A DNA stretch of 35,037 bases from Bacteroidota bacterium (GTDB taxonomy: Bacteria; Bacteroidota; Bacteroidia; Chitinophagales; Chitinophagaceae): the NCBI GenBank assembly GCA_023409975.1, contig JAEYQO010000062.1, positions 1 to 35,037 of the forward strand, read 5' to 3'. A program made the translations under genes and the position numbers. This document shows positions 1 through 7,948 of the stretch, one piece after another; positions within the stretch are counted from its first letter, which is position 1, and every line of letters begins with the position of its first letter. A model generated the notes under the pieces. The model ran no database searches. It had not been told where the DNA came from and saw only the letters and a list, made by a program, of their open reading frames with translations.

Positions 1-31
1 GATCGCCGGTTAAGGCTCAAGACAAATTTAA

Positions 32-50
32 CCCTCAACCCACAACCCAC
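32..50. repeat. CCCNCAA heptamer repeat, left end
   Basis: Two full heptamers (CCCTCAA, CCCACAA) and a partial third (CCCAC) lie head to tail. The same CCCNCAA unit occurs four times at the right end of the window (35008-35037). No coding sequence covers it. The 7-bp period resembles in style the heptameric short tandem repeats of cyanobacteria. No function can be read from it. Confidence 0.7.
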
Positions 51-75
51 TATCCGTGCGAAGCGCAGCGTAGCT

Positions 76-89
76 CTGACATCTGACAT
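76..89. repeat. Tandem heptamer CTGACAT x2
   Basis: CTGACAT is repeated exactly twice in the intergenic DNA before the FkbM gene. It shares the CTNAC core and the 7-bp period with the repeat at 121-150. Confidence 0.6.
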
Positions 90-120
90 GATACGAACCA
101 TCGAACTCTCGGTTATCACT

Positions 121-150
121 CTAACGACTCACGACTAACGACTCACGACT
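121..150. repeat. CTNACGA heptad repeat (two 14-bp units)
   Basis: CTAACGA and CTCACGA alternate twice, giving two exact 14-bp units plus a trailing CT. More CTGAnnA-like heptamers follow at 162-175. The last two bases start the 11-bp element CTGCCGAAGGC (149-159), which contains the inverted repeat TGCC-GAA-GGCA (150-160). It lies in the non-coding leader of the gene that starts at 230. Confidence 0.75.
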
Positions 151-159
151 GCCGAAGGC
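149..159. repeat. CTGCCGAAGGC element, copy 1
   Basis: This 11-bp sequence recurs exactly at 34857-34867, also in non-coding DNA close to heptamer repeats. Here it sits at the end of the CTNACGA repeat. It may be a fixed part of a dispersed intergenic repeat family, which is inference. Confidence 0.45.
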
Positions 160-229
160 AACTGACTACTGATAACGATCCATTTTTTCGTACTTTGTTC
201 CTCCAACCCCCATAGCTTTATACCATACC

Positions 230-1156
230 ATGAGTTTCCTTAGGTATTTCAGAAATAACACCGCCATTAACGCTTCCATACGCAAACTGATCAGATCTGG
301 CGACCGTATCATCCACAACGCTAAACGTCGCTGGCGCGTCTCCGGAATCCTCGATATGGAATTCCAGGGGCTCCGTTTCAAATATTTTACACGCTCCGAC
401 GACGGTATCGCCGACCAGCTCTTCTACCAAACCAATTACCAGGAACATAACGACCTCGCGCTCTTCCTCCAACTCGCCAGATCCGGAAAGGTTATCCTCG
501 ACGTAGGCGCTAACACCGGCCTCTACTCCGTCCTCTCCGCAATAGCCAACCCCAACGCCACGATCTACTCCTTCGAACCTCACCCCGTAAATGAAAACCG
601 GCTAAAGAAAAATATCTCAATCAACAACCTGCACAATGTCCACCCCATTCGCAAGGCCTGCGGAAACCACCTCGGTGAAATAGATTTCTTCATCCCGGCC
701 TCAGAAGAAATATCGGACTCCAGCTCCGCCGTCCGCAGCTTCAGCGAATCGACCTACGAAGGTCAGATCCAGTGGAAACCCATCAAGGTCCCCCAAACCA
801 CACTCTCCCAGTTCGCCGAAGAAGCTAACCTGAAACAGATCGATCTGATGAAGGTCGATGTAGAAAGCTACGAAGTACAGGTCTTCGAAGGGGCAGAAGC
901 GCTCCTCCGGCACTTCAAACCGATCATCATGTGTGAGATATTCCTCGATGATGCCAAACAGCAGTTCTTCAACCAGCTCATCGAACGCCACGGCTACACC
1001 GCCTATGCCATCCTCAACGAAGGCCTTCTCCGGCTGGACAATGGCCTCGCCACCAATTTCACGGGGCTCAACTACCTCTTCGCCACCAAAAGGCTGGATG
1101 GGGTCTTCAGCTACTTCAGAAATCTGGATGCCATTGTCGATGAACTAAAGGCTTAG
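230..1156 (+). CDS. FkbM family SAM-dependent methyltransferase
   Basis: A 308-residue protein. The SAM-binding loop DVGANTG (D91-G97) follows the first strand, and FEPHP (115-119) is the acidic second-strand motif. The FkbM-type KVDVESYE block lies at 208-215. FkbM-family enzymes O-methylate hydroxyls, often on sugars of surface polysaccharides or on natural products; the acceptor here is unknown. It sits at the convergent end of a surface-polysaccharide operon and 9 bp before a second methyltransferase, so a glycan-decorating role is likely. The coding strand is very C-rich (24 C against 7 G in 541-600). A TAGCTTTA box at 213-220 is a one-mismatch match to TAnnTTTG; no Shine-Dalgarno site is visible. 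Confidence 0.88.
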   Translation: MSFLRYFRNNTAINASIRKLIRSGDRIIHNAKRRWRVSGILDMEFQGLRFKYFTRSDDGIADQLFYQTNYQEHNDLALFLQLARSGKVILDVGANTGLYSVLSAIANPNATIYSFEPHPVNENRLKKNISINNLHNVHPIRKACGNHLGEIDFFIPASEEISDSSSAVRSFSESTYEGQIQWKPIKVPQTTLSQFAEEANLKQIDLMKVDVESYEVQVFEGAEALLRHFKPIIMCEIFLDDAKQQFFNQLIERHGYTAYAILNEGLLRLDNGLATNFTGLNYLFATKRLDGVFSYFRNLDAIVDELKA

Positions 1157-1165
1157 TATCTTTCC

Positions 1166-1993
1166 ATGTTCACTAAGGGACGCAAACCCATGGCAACGAC
1201 ATCCGGCTACTACGATCAGGTGGGCTCCTACTACGACGAAGATGCCCCCCAATTTGAGAATCGCTATTGGGCCAATAAAACGCTCCAGACCATCCGGAAC
1301 GCCTTCCGGAAGGAAACAGAACGTTTCAGCTTCAGCAACGCCCTCGAGATCGGTTTCGGTCCCGGTGTAGACCTGATCTATTTTGCCGGAAAATACCCCG
1401 AACGAACGATCGCAGGCATCGATGTCTCACAGGGCATGCTCGATCACGCCACCGGACAGATCGGAAAACAGGGCCTGCAGAATATCGACATCAGGAAGGG
1501 ATCAGTAGAAGACCTGAAGGGGCTCTTCCCCGGACAGCAGTTCGATCTGATCTATGTTTATTTCGGGGCGCTCAATACCGTAGAAGATCTCAGCCTCGCC
1601 GCCCAGTTGCTCAGCGAAGTGCTGGCACCAGGTGGGAAGCTGGTCATCACAGTCATTAATAAATGGTATCTCGCAGGCATGCTGCTGCCGCTACTGAAAG
1701 GAAGAACGAAGATCGCGTTTCAAAGATTGAAAGAAACCTGGGGTGGATACTCTCCCAAACGTCACCTGGATTCCAGATGTTACAGCCCCGCAGAGATCAG
1801 AAAGGCATTCTCCGGTTTCAGAATCCTGCGCAGCAGAGGCTTTTCCATTACCTACCCCGCCTGGTATCAGGATCATATCAGAAGAAAACTACGCGGCGCA
1901 GCCAACCTCCTCTGGAACTTCGATAGACTACTGAACTATACGCCCCTGAAGTCGAAAGGCGAGTACATGCTATTTGTCCTGGAGGCTCGCTGA
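1166..1993 (+). CDS. Class I SAM-dependent methyltransferase
   Basis: A 275-residue Rossmann-fold methyltransferase. Motif I is LEIGFGPG (60-67), followed by an acidic second strand (GIDVSQGM), the FDLIYVYFGAL motif and the APGGKLVI motif of the later strands. The substrate is unknown. Two starts are possible: 1166, one base after TATCTTTC (a one-mismatch promoter box that would give a leaderless message), or ATG 1190, preceded by AAGGGA at 1175-1180 with good spacing. The eight extra residues do not affect the fold. The gene follows the FkbM gene by 9 bp and probably shares its transcript. Its last 24 bp overlap the 3' end of the opposite-strand epimerase-like gene. Confidence 0.85.
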   Translation: MFTKGRKPMATTSGYYDQVGSYYDEDAPQFENRYWANKTLQTIRNAFRKETERFSFSNALEIGFGPGVDLIYFAGKYPERTIAGIDVSQGMLDHATGQIGKQGLQNIDIRKGSVEDLKGLFPGQQFDLIYVYFGALNTVEDLSLAAQLLSEVLAPGGKLVITVINKWYLAGMLLPLLKGRTKIAFQRLKETWGGYSPKRHLDSRCYSPAEIRKAFSGFRILRSRGFSITYPAWYQDHIRRKLRGAANLLWNFDRLLNYTPLKSKGEYMLFVLEAR

Positions 1994-2926
1994 AGCCACG
2001 CCCGGTTCTGACAGCTTTACTGCCTGCAGGTATTTTCTCACTACCTGCTCCAGGTCCTCCCCGTGCAAAGGCCTTAGCCGCGTCTGCAACTCCTCATGGA
2101 TGCTCTCCAGCACCGCCTCGGTTTCAAAGGCCTCCAGCACCGCCTTATCGATCCTGCCGCTCCGGGTATCCACCGGCCGCACCGGCAAGCCGGAAACAAG
2201 AGAAAGCAAACAGGCCCACTCCTGCTGTGTTAACACCTGTGGATGCGCAATATTCAATAATCCTCTGTGCTGCTGCGCATACGCCTCCAGTATCAGAGAT
2301 GGAATGACCGCTACATCCACAAACGACATCCTCCGCTCACCGGATCCATAAAGAGGTACGTACCCCTTCTGCATCAGGTCCATATAATTCCAGCGAAACC
2401 AGCTTCCGTTCCCGATCACCCACGGCAGGCGCAGCATGATCACCGGATAGCTCCGCTCTTCCATAGCCTCCAGGAAAGGAAGCTCCGCCTCAACATACTG
2501 GCGCGCAAAGCTGGATGGCCGTAAAGGACTCAGCTCGGTAAACGGCTCATCACCACTGCCATACATCAGGCTCCCCGAACAGTACACCACCACAGGCGGC
2601 CGCTCCATCGACTTCAACTGCAACAGCAAACGCTGGTTCTCTTTCCGCCCCCTGGAAGCCACAAAGGCTCTTCCCCACTTTCCGAACAAACTACTGCGGT
2701 TGCGCGCCGCATGAACCACCAGCTCCGGACTTACCGGCAAGCGCTTCAGATCCAACTCTCCGAGACTGCCCTGCACCCTGATCAGACGCTCATGCTCTAT
2801 GCCCAGCGGAACACGGTGCTCCAGCGCCATCACAAGGCATCCCAGGTCCAGAAAATGTTTTAAAACCGCCCGGCCGATAAATCCGGAAGCGCCAAGTACG
2901 AGTACTTTACGAGGATAGGTAGTCAT
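1970..2926 (-). CDS. NAD-dependent epimerase/dehydratase-like protein (extended SDR, atypical active site)
   Basis: A 318-residue protein with the dinucleotide-binding motif GASGFIG (G12, G15, G18) and the overall plan of extended SDRs such as nucleotide-sugar epimerases and dehydratases. The segment that should carry the catalytic YxxxK reads FARQY (F140 to Y144), so neither the usual Tyr nor the Lys is at its place, although the upstream YCSGSLMYG and downstream LRLPWVIG blocks fit. It may have a changed chemistry or be a non-catalytic binding protein. It is the last gene of the nine-gene polysaccharide operon and overlaps the nucleotidyltransferase-fold gene by 20 bp. Its 3' end overlaps the convergent methyltransferase. 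Confidence 0.8.
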   Translation of the reverse strand: MTTYPRKVLVLGASGFIGRAVLKHFLDLGCLVMALEHRVPLGIEHERLIRVQGSLGELDLKRLPVSPELVVHAARNRSSLFGKWGRAFVASRGRKENQRLLLQLKSMERPPVVVYCSGSLMYGSGDEPFTELSPLRPSSFARQYVEAELPFLEAMEERSYPVIMLRLPWVIGNGSWFRWNYMDLMQKGYVPLYGSGERRMSFVDVAVIPSLILEAYAQQHRGLLNIAHPQVLTQQEWACLLSLVSGLPVRPVDTRSGRIDKAVLEAFETEAVLESIHEELQTRLRPLHGEDLEQVVRKYLQAVKLSEPGVASASLQDK

Positions 2927-3830
2927 TCTGTGTGTTAAGTTGACTGAGAATCTTTTTCTGATAGTTCTCAGGATGGTTTTTAGAATGGTACAATGTGGTC
3001 TTGAAAGCCAGCGGATAATCCGATTCCGGATACTTCCTCCTGCGCCATTTCCTGTGCCAGTGCCAGTTCGTAAACTGCATCAGCCTGTAATTCAAACCGA
3101 CTGCAAATGGGCGGATCAGATTCTCCGTCAGCCGCTGCAACTTACTGCCTGTCATATGGTTTTCGGATGTAAGATAAAACGCTTTATACGGATTTGGTAA
3201 TTGTTCTTTGACCCAATACGCATTTTCTTCCCTCAAACGGCAGTAAACGTGTTCCCCCGCCACAGGGACGAGGGTGGAAAGCTCAATAGCGGTGAATAGA
3301 TTTTGCTCTTCCAGCTCGAGATGCTCCTCATCAATAAAATAGTTCATGCAAAACCGGTGCTGTGCCCCGGTCAGGAAGGTGAGCTTCTTAAACAGGTGAA
3401 GGATGGTCCTGCAGATCCACAATCGCCCGCCTGCTGTAACAATAAAATAGTCGTAATCACTCCGCTCATTGGCATATCCTTTCGACAGGGATCCGGATAT
3501 GCCCACAAATCGTACAAAAGGAAAAGCCGCAATGAACCGGCCGGTCCGGATGGCCCCTTTCATCTTCTCTTCAGCCAGTGCATTGGCCGCCAGCCGCCGC
3601 TCCACATATTCCTGGACAGCTGCATCAGGACTGTAATATCCGCCAAATTCAAATGCCTTGCCCTCCTCCACAATCCACCGCAGGGCCTCATCGACAACAA
3701 CCTGTTCCAGCTCCAGGGAACAGTTGCTCCGTACTTCTTCTGCCCGCAGCGGATAACGGAAGATTCCGAAATACTGCAGGGTCCTGCAAATGGCCTGGTC
3801 CACCTGGGCTGATCGTATCGTCTCCATCAT
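2907..3830 (-). CDS. Nucleotidyltransferase-fold protein of the polysaccharide operon
   Basis: A 307-residue protein of no firmly recognised family. At 113-127 it has GSLSKG followed by SDYDYF. This matches the GS...DxD signature of the Pol-beta-type nucleotidyltransferase fold (G113, S114, D125, D127). The N-terminal 100 residues look like a helical or winged-helix-like region (QVVVDEALRWIVEEG). The C-terminal part is rich in basic and aromatic residues (HWHRKWRRRKYPESDY). Such domains usually transfer a nucleotide to a small molecule or protein; the substrate here is unknown. It overlaps its upstream neighbour by 4 bp and its downstream neighbour by 20 bp, so it is translated as part of the operon. 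The start at 3830 gives tandem Met-Met. Confidence 0.7.
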   Translation of the reverse strand: MMETIRSAQVDQAICRTLQYFGIFRYPLRAEEVRSNCSLELEQVVVDEALRWIVEEGKAFEFGGYYSPDAAVQEYVERRLAANALAEEKMKGAIRTGRFIAAFPFVRFVGISGSLSKGYANERSDYDYFIVTAGGRLWICRTILHLFKKLTFLTGAQHRFCMNYFIDEEHLELEEQNLFTAIELSTLVPVAGEHVYCRLREENAYWVKEQLPNPYKAFYLTSENHMTGSKLQRLTENLIRPFAVGLNYRLMQFTNWHWHRKWRRRKYPESDYPLAFKTTLYHSKNHPENYQKKILSQLNTQNDYLSS

Positions 3831-4486
3831 CTGCCTTCAAAGGGTTTGACCAGTGTCTGCAACAGGATCCGTAAATCCAGCAACATCGACTGATGGTAAA
3901 CATAAAAACGGTCCAGCTTCGTTCGGAAGTAAATGGAATGGTAATCCGGCGTAGGACCATGATAGCCTTTCACCTGCGCCAGCCCGGTCAGTCCCGGCCT
4001 TACATATTGCCGTACCGGATAAGCAGCAACCTGCGACCCGAACAGGACCTCGTCTGAAAGCATATGCGGTCGCGGACCAACAAAGCTCATATCACCCCTG
4101 AGGATGTTGATTAACTGCGGCAGCTCGTCTATATGAAGCCGCCTCAGTATCAATCCCACTCTCGTGATCCGCTCATCCTCATGCTCCGCCTGTCGTAGGT
4201 CGGAGTTCTTGTTCGGGATCATCGTCCGGAATTTCAGACAATGGAAAATCAGCCCTTCTCTGCCGCTTCTCCGCTGCCGGAAAAACAGCGGCCCCCGCGA
4301 ATCCAGCCGGATGATCACAAACAATAAGGGGGTCATCCAGCTCAGAAGCAGTACAATCAGCACGGAAGATAGTATCACATCCATCAGCCGTTTTCCCGCA
4401 TAGCCTTCCGGTGGCCCGGAAGATGCTGCCGGCTTACTACGCTGTATTCTATGGCGTCTGATCTCAGGGTCTCTTAGTTCGACCAT
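3827..4486 (-). CDS. Undecaprenyl-phosphate sugar phosphotransferase (WcaJ/PglC-type)
   Basis: A 219-residue bacterial sugar transferase that starts lipid-linked repeat-unit synthesis by moving a sugar-1-phosphate onto undecaprenyl phosphate at the inner membrane. Visible hallmarks in order are KRLMD before a single hydrophobic membrane segment, RGPLFFRQRRSGREG, KFRTM, the DELPQL core, GDMSFVGPRP and RPGLTGLAQV. It is the short form, without the extra N-terminal membrane segments of full-length WcaJ/WbaP. An in-frame extension to 4579 is open, but it would overlap the upstream gene by 106 bp and lacks family similarity. ATG 4486, with AGG upstream and a 13-bp overlap, fits the operon better; ATG 4501 is the alternative. 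Confidence 0.92.
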   Translation of the reverse strand: MVELRDPEIRRHRIQRSKPAASSGPPEGYAGKRLMDVILSSVLIVLLLSWMTPLLFVIIRLDSRGPLFFRQRRSGREGLIFHCLKFRTMIPNKNSDLRQAEHEDERITRVGLILRRLHIDELPQLINILRGDMSFVGPRPHMLSDEVLFGSQVAAYPVRQYVRPGLTGLAQVKGYHGPTPDYHSIYFRTKLDRFYVYHQSMLLDLRILLQTLVKPFEGR

Positions 4487-5733
4487 CTTGCCTGTTTCCA
4501 TTCTCCGTAAATGAATATTGTAAACAATAGAACTCCGGACTGGGTCTCCAGTACGGATTCCGTCAGAAATGCAACACAATAAACCAGCGTCAGCACCAGC
4601 AACACGGGCGATCGCCTCCTTCCCTCACGAATGGCAAGCCCTAACAGGAGCAACAACACCAGCAGGCCCGCAATACCATACTGAATCATGTTTTCCATAT
4701 ACTGGTTGTGCAGGTTATAATTTAGATATCCGGTATCACCCGTTTGCGAATCACCTGCAAAGAGCTGATAACCCTGCATCCGCCGGTTCAGTACCTCATG
4801 ATAGTTCCGGCCTCCGGCCCCCAGCATCCATCGACCGTCCTCCTGCAATACTTCTTTTCCAAGGCGTAATAAGAACACTCGCAGATCAAGCCCGTTGAAC
4901 GGATAATCTTTAAAGCTTTCTCCTCTCAGAACCTCTCCCACTGAATGAAGCTCGATTTGCTGATACCGCTCCCTGACGGGATTCTGAAACAGGAACACAG
5001 ATATTACCAGCGCTATGATTCCTCCGGTCACTCCCCATCTTCTTGCTGGTACTGATATCATCCGAATAAAGAAACTAAGGAGCACCACCGTACTGAGTAC
5101 GATCAGGATCCTGGAGCTTAGTAAAAGGATCAGCAGAAAGAAGAAGCTCCCCACTGCAATAGCAGGGACAGCCTGCCGGAAGAGTTGCTTCTTTTGCTGG
5201 TAATGTATCAGCAGACAAAGACCCGTAAGCAGATGGAGGGAGAAATAGATGGCGTTGGCCTGAATTCCTCCAGCGAGCGAGTGGTAGAAAAACCCATCCG
5301 CCTGACCCTGTCCGGCATAGCGGATGAAGGCCTGGGCGAGGCAATAAAGTCCAGCCGCCACAAGGCCGGTTAGAAAGCCCTTTACTCCGGATACCCATAC
5401 GTCCGGGTCTCGCCGGTATAGCAACATTAAAAGCACAGGCACAAGCACAAATGAGGCTTTCTGCTCCAGCGAAAAGCGGTTATCCTGTTCACCGGGATAG
5501 GCCAGAAAGCCGGCAAGCTGCAGCGCATAGAAAAGGAAGAATACAACCGTCAGTGGATCAGGTTTCTTTAGCGGCTTCAGGGACAGGGTAGGCAGGCTGA
5601 TGGACAACAGGGCTCCAGTCGCCCCCAGTGCGTAGATGCTCAGTGGACAGAGATCGATCCAGGGCAGGGCAGCGCAGCCCAGCCAGAAAAGGATCCGTAT
5701 CCCCTTTGTTATATATGCAGCGTTCCCGCCCAT
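4474..5733 (-). CDS. O-antigen ligase/polymerase family membrane protein (Wzy_C type)
   Basis: A 419-residue protein with about ten to twelve hydrophobic segments. Its large periplasmic loop, near 280-350, ends in NLHNQYMENMIQYGIAG, the usual HN...E.G.G pattern of the Wzy_C (O-antigen ligase) superfamily. Members polymerise lipid-linked repeat units or ligate polysaccharide to an acceptor. It overlaps the genes on both sides (25 bp and 13 bp), so it is in the polysaccharide operon. A second Wzy-like protein is encoded at 7945-9171. One may polymerise and the other ligate or link a different unit; sequence alone does not say which. Confidence 0.82.
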   Translation of the reverse strand: MGGNAAYITKGIRILFWLGCAALPWIDLCPLSIYALGATGALLSISLPTLSLKPLKKPDPLTVVFFLFYALQLAGFLAYPGEQDNRFSLEQKASFVLVPVLLMLLYRRDPDVWVSGVKGFLTGLVAAGLYCLAQAFIRYAGQGQADGFFYHSLAGGIQANAIYFSLHLLTGLCLLIHYQQKKQLFRQAVPAIAVGSFFFLLILLLSSRILIVLSTVVLLSFFIRMISVPARRWGVTGGIIALVISVFLFQNPVRERYQQIELHSVGEVLRGESFKDYPFNGLDLRVFLLRLGKEVLQEDGRWMLGAGGRNYHEVLNRRMQGYQLFAGDSQTGDTGYLNYNLHNQYMENMIQYGIAGLLVLLLLLGLAIREGRRRSPVLLVLTLVYCVAFLTESVLETQSGVLLFTIFIYGEWKQARWSN

Positions 5734-6869
5734 GTTCTGAATTGAAGCTCGAGTTGTTCGACAATAGTGTTCCAGTTATAGTCACTAAGAATCCGCTCCC
5801 GGTTTTGTTGCAACCAGGGCTGATAGTATGATTTATCAGGTGTTTCCGAAATGATGTGTTCCAGGTCCTCTGACTCAGAGAAATAAAAAGCTGTATCCCT
5901 GAGCACGGCCCGGTTGAAAGGGTTGTCATGTGCAGCGATGAGCGCATGGCAGGCCATCGCTTCCAGCAGCGAAGGGTTGGTGCCGCCTACTGAATGACCA
6001 TGGAGGTATAAGCGGGAGTAGTATCGGAGGGCATTCAGTGTAGCCTCCTCATATATCGCGCCTATGAAATTAAGATTTTTCCTGCTGCCAAATTCCCTGA
6101 AGCAGGTCCTCCCAAAGGGCGTCGCCTGGTGATTCCCTACGAGTACCAGTTGCCGGTCCGGGTGTCTCGCATAGGCCTGCAGCACTTTTCTGATACTGTT
6201 TTCCGGCTCGAACCGTGCGACGAGGAGATCATAACCATAAGCTGCCGGAGTATAGGGCCGGATCAATGCCGCTGCGGCAGGGCCTGGCTCATAAAGAGTA
6301 GCCCCGTAAGGTATATAAACTGATGCTCGCTGATATCGCTCCTGCAAATAGTCCGCAATGGCCGGCGAATCAGCGATTAATGCATCACTGCACTGCACCG
6401 CCCATTGTTCCGCCTTTCGCAGGAATCGCTGGGTAGCCCGGTTATACTTGCTGCGCTTCCATTCCAGCCCGTCCATATTGGTCACGATAAATGCATCTTC
6501 CGGCATCAGCCAGCTCCAGATACTACTGCTTGTATATCCCAGCTGCAGCAGGATGTCAAAATCCCGCTTCCTCGTGTCACGGACACAGGCCAGGTCATAA
6601 AGGAACTGTCCCGCAGTACCCATCCATGTTTCAGGGTCAATGCAATGGATCAGTCGAACGCCCTCATATTCCGGCTCCTGGTAAGGATGGTTGGCAGAAC
6701 AATACACATATACCTCATGGCCCCGCGCCGCCATCATCTGTCCGAATTTCTCAGCAAACTGTTCAAAGCCGCCATAATGGTTCGGTATCCCCCTGGTCCC
6801 AAGAATTCCTATGCGCAGGGTCTGCCGGAGCGCGGCGCTTTCTCTGATTCTGGTTGCTGCCGCCTGCAT
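5709..6869 (-). CDS. Glycosyltransferase, GT4 type with DUF1972 N-terminal domain
   Basis: A 386-residue GT-B glycosyltransferase. The N-terminal domain begins at about residue 19 with RIGILGTRGIPNHYGGFEQF, the signature of DUF1972, common in rhamnosyl- and other deoxysugar transferases. The C-terminal donor-binding domain has GGTNPSLLEAM, with the nucleotide-sugar-binding glutamate of the GT4 family. It probably adds one sugar of the repeat unit on the cytoplasmic face of the inner membrane; donor and linkage cannot be read. Its ATG shares one base with the stop codon of the preceding gene (TAATG at 6869), which implies translational coupling. Confidence 0.9.
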   Translation of the reverse strand: MQAAATRIRESAALRQTLRIGILGTRGIPNHYGGFEQFAEKFGQMMAARGHEVYVYCSANHPYQEPEYEGVRLIHCIDPETWMGTAGQFLYDLACVRDTRKRDFDILLQLGYTSSSIWSWLMPEDAFIVTNMDGLEWKRSKYNRATQRFLRKAEQWAVQCSDALIADSPAIADYLQERYQRASVYIPYGATLYEPGPAAAALIRPYTPAAYGYDLLVARFEPENSIRKVLQAYARHPDRQLVLVGNHQATPFGRTCFREFGSRKNLNFIGAIYEEATLNALRYYSRLYLHGHSVGGTNPSLLEAMACHALIAAHDNPFNRAVLRDTAFYFSESEDLEHIISETPDKSYYQPWLQQNRERILSDYNWNTIVEQLELQFRTWAGTLHI

Positions 6870-7948
6870 TACTGAAGTATGGTTTTGTAGGCAGCGAGGG
6901 TATCCAGAGCGGCCTGGTTCCAGTTAAATTGTTGTCGCACTGCCGTTCTCAGATGATTCGTGATGGGGGCCGCCGCCGCCGCTTCAATGGCGCTGCGGAT
7001 CGATTCCGGGTCAGCAGGATCACAATACCAGGCATGGTCCCGGTAGTATTCACGCGTATCACCCTTATCGGTGATCACGATCTGACAGCCATAGTAGCCC
7101 GCCTCAAGGCTGCTCAGACCACAGGTCTCGTTCCAGCTTGCTAGTACATGAACTTTCGCCCGCTGATAATAACGGTATAACTGGTCCTGCGGCACAAAGC
7201 CTTCAAATTGTACGTTCGATCCGGCTTCCGCCCTGCAGGCCTCATAATAACGTTTATGGTTAGGGGCAGGCTCACCTATGAGCAGCAGTCTGTATCCCGT
7301 TCCGTTCAGTGCTCTGATCAGGTTGAGCTGGTTTTTCTTTCCCTCTATCCGCGCCACGCAGATCACGAGGTCGTCCTCCCTGGGCGCGACTTCCTCTGGC
7401 CTCCGGAATACGGTTTCATCCAGTCCATAGTAAACGATCTGGTAGTCTTTATGGATCTGATAGTCTCTGCTAAACCGCTCATACTCACTCCCGGAATTCG
7501 GGAGTAAAACGGCCGCTCCTTTCGCAAGCTGCTGCACCGCTTTCCGGTGTCCCAGCCACCAGTACTCCGGACTTTGAATGCGCTCCCCGTTCAGTACTCC
7601 CCTGAGAATCGCTTTGAGGTATTCCTGCTGATCTCTGCGAAGCAGTCTCGTAGCAAGTCCCGCCAGCCCTTTTCTGCTACGTTTTTCATACTCGCTGAAG
7701 TCCACATAAATTGTCGATAATACATAGGGTTTCCCACTGGCCCGCACATGCCGGATAGTATCCGCAGGACGGATGACATTGAAAATATGCAGCAGGTCGT
7801 AGGCACCATAATCAATGGTTTCATTACAAAGGCGGATGTCGACTTCCACACCCAGTTGCCTCAGGTATCTCGCCGTAGCGTCTACCTGAACGGTATCGCC
7901 GCCAAACACACTGTATAGTGTCGCTCTCGATAGGAACAGTACTTTCAT
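6869..7948 (-). CDS. Glycosyltransferase, GT4 family
   Basis: A 359-residue GT-B glycosyltransferase. The N-terminal acceptor domain starts with KVLFLSRATLYSVFGGDTVQ, with the glycine-rich loop typical of GT4 enzymes. The C-terminal domain has VCVARIEGKKNQ (the start of the donor domain) and ETCGLSSLEAGYYG, the E-x7-E nucleotide-sugar motif. It probably extends the lipid-linked repeat unit. The start overlaps the upstream Wzy-like gene by 4 bp (ATGA), and the stop overlaps the DUF1972 transferase start. Donor sugar unknown. Confidence 0.9.
   Translation of the reverse strand: MKVLFLSRATLYSVFGGDTVQVDATARYLRQLGVEVDIRLCNETIDYGAYDLLHIFNVIRPADTIRHVRASGKPYVLSTIYVDFSEYEKRSRKGLAGLATRLLRRDQQEYLKAILRGVLNGERIQSPEYWWLGHRKAVQQLAKGAAVLLPNSGSEYERFSRDYQIHKDYQIVYYGLDETVFRRPEEVAPREDDLVICVARIEGKKNQLNLIRALNGTGYRLLLIGEPAPNHKRYYEACRAEAGSNVQFEGFVPQDQLYRYYQRAKVHVLASWNETCGLSSLEAGYYGCQIVITDKGDTREYYRDHAWYCDPADPESIRSAIEAAAAAPITNHLRTAVRQQFNWNQAALDTLAAYKTILQ

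Noticed and set aside
121..175. Possible CRISPR array
   Set aside because: Units are 7 or 14 bp with no unique spacers and no cas genes in the window.
4487..4579. In-frame N-terminal extension of the sugar transferase
   Set aside because: It would overlap the ligase-like gene by 106 bp and adds residues not seen in the family; ATG 4486 fits better.
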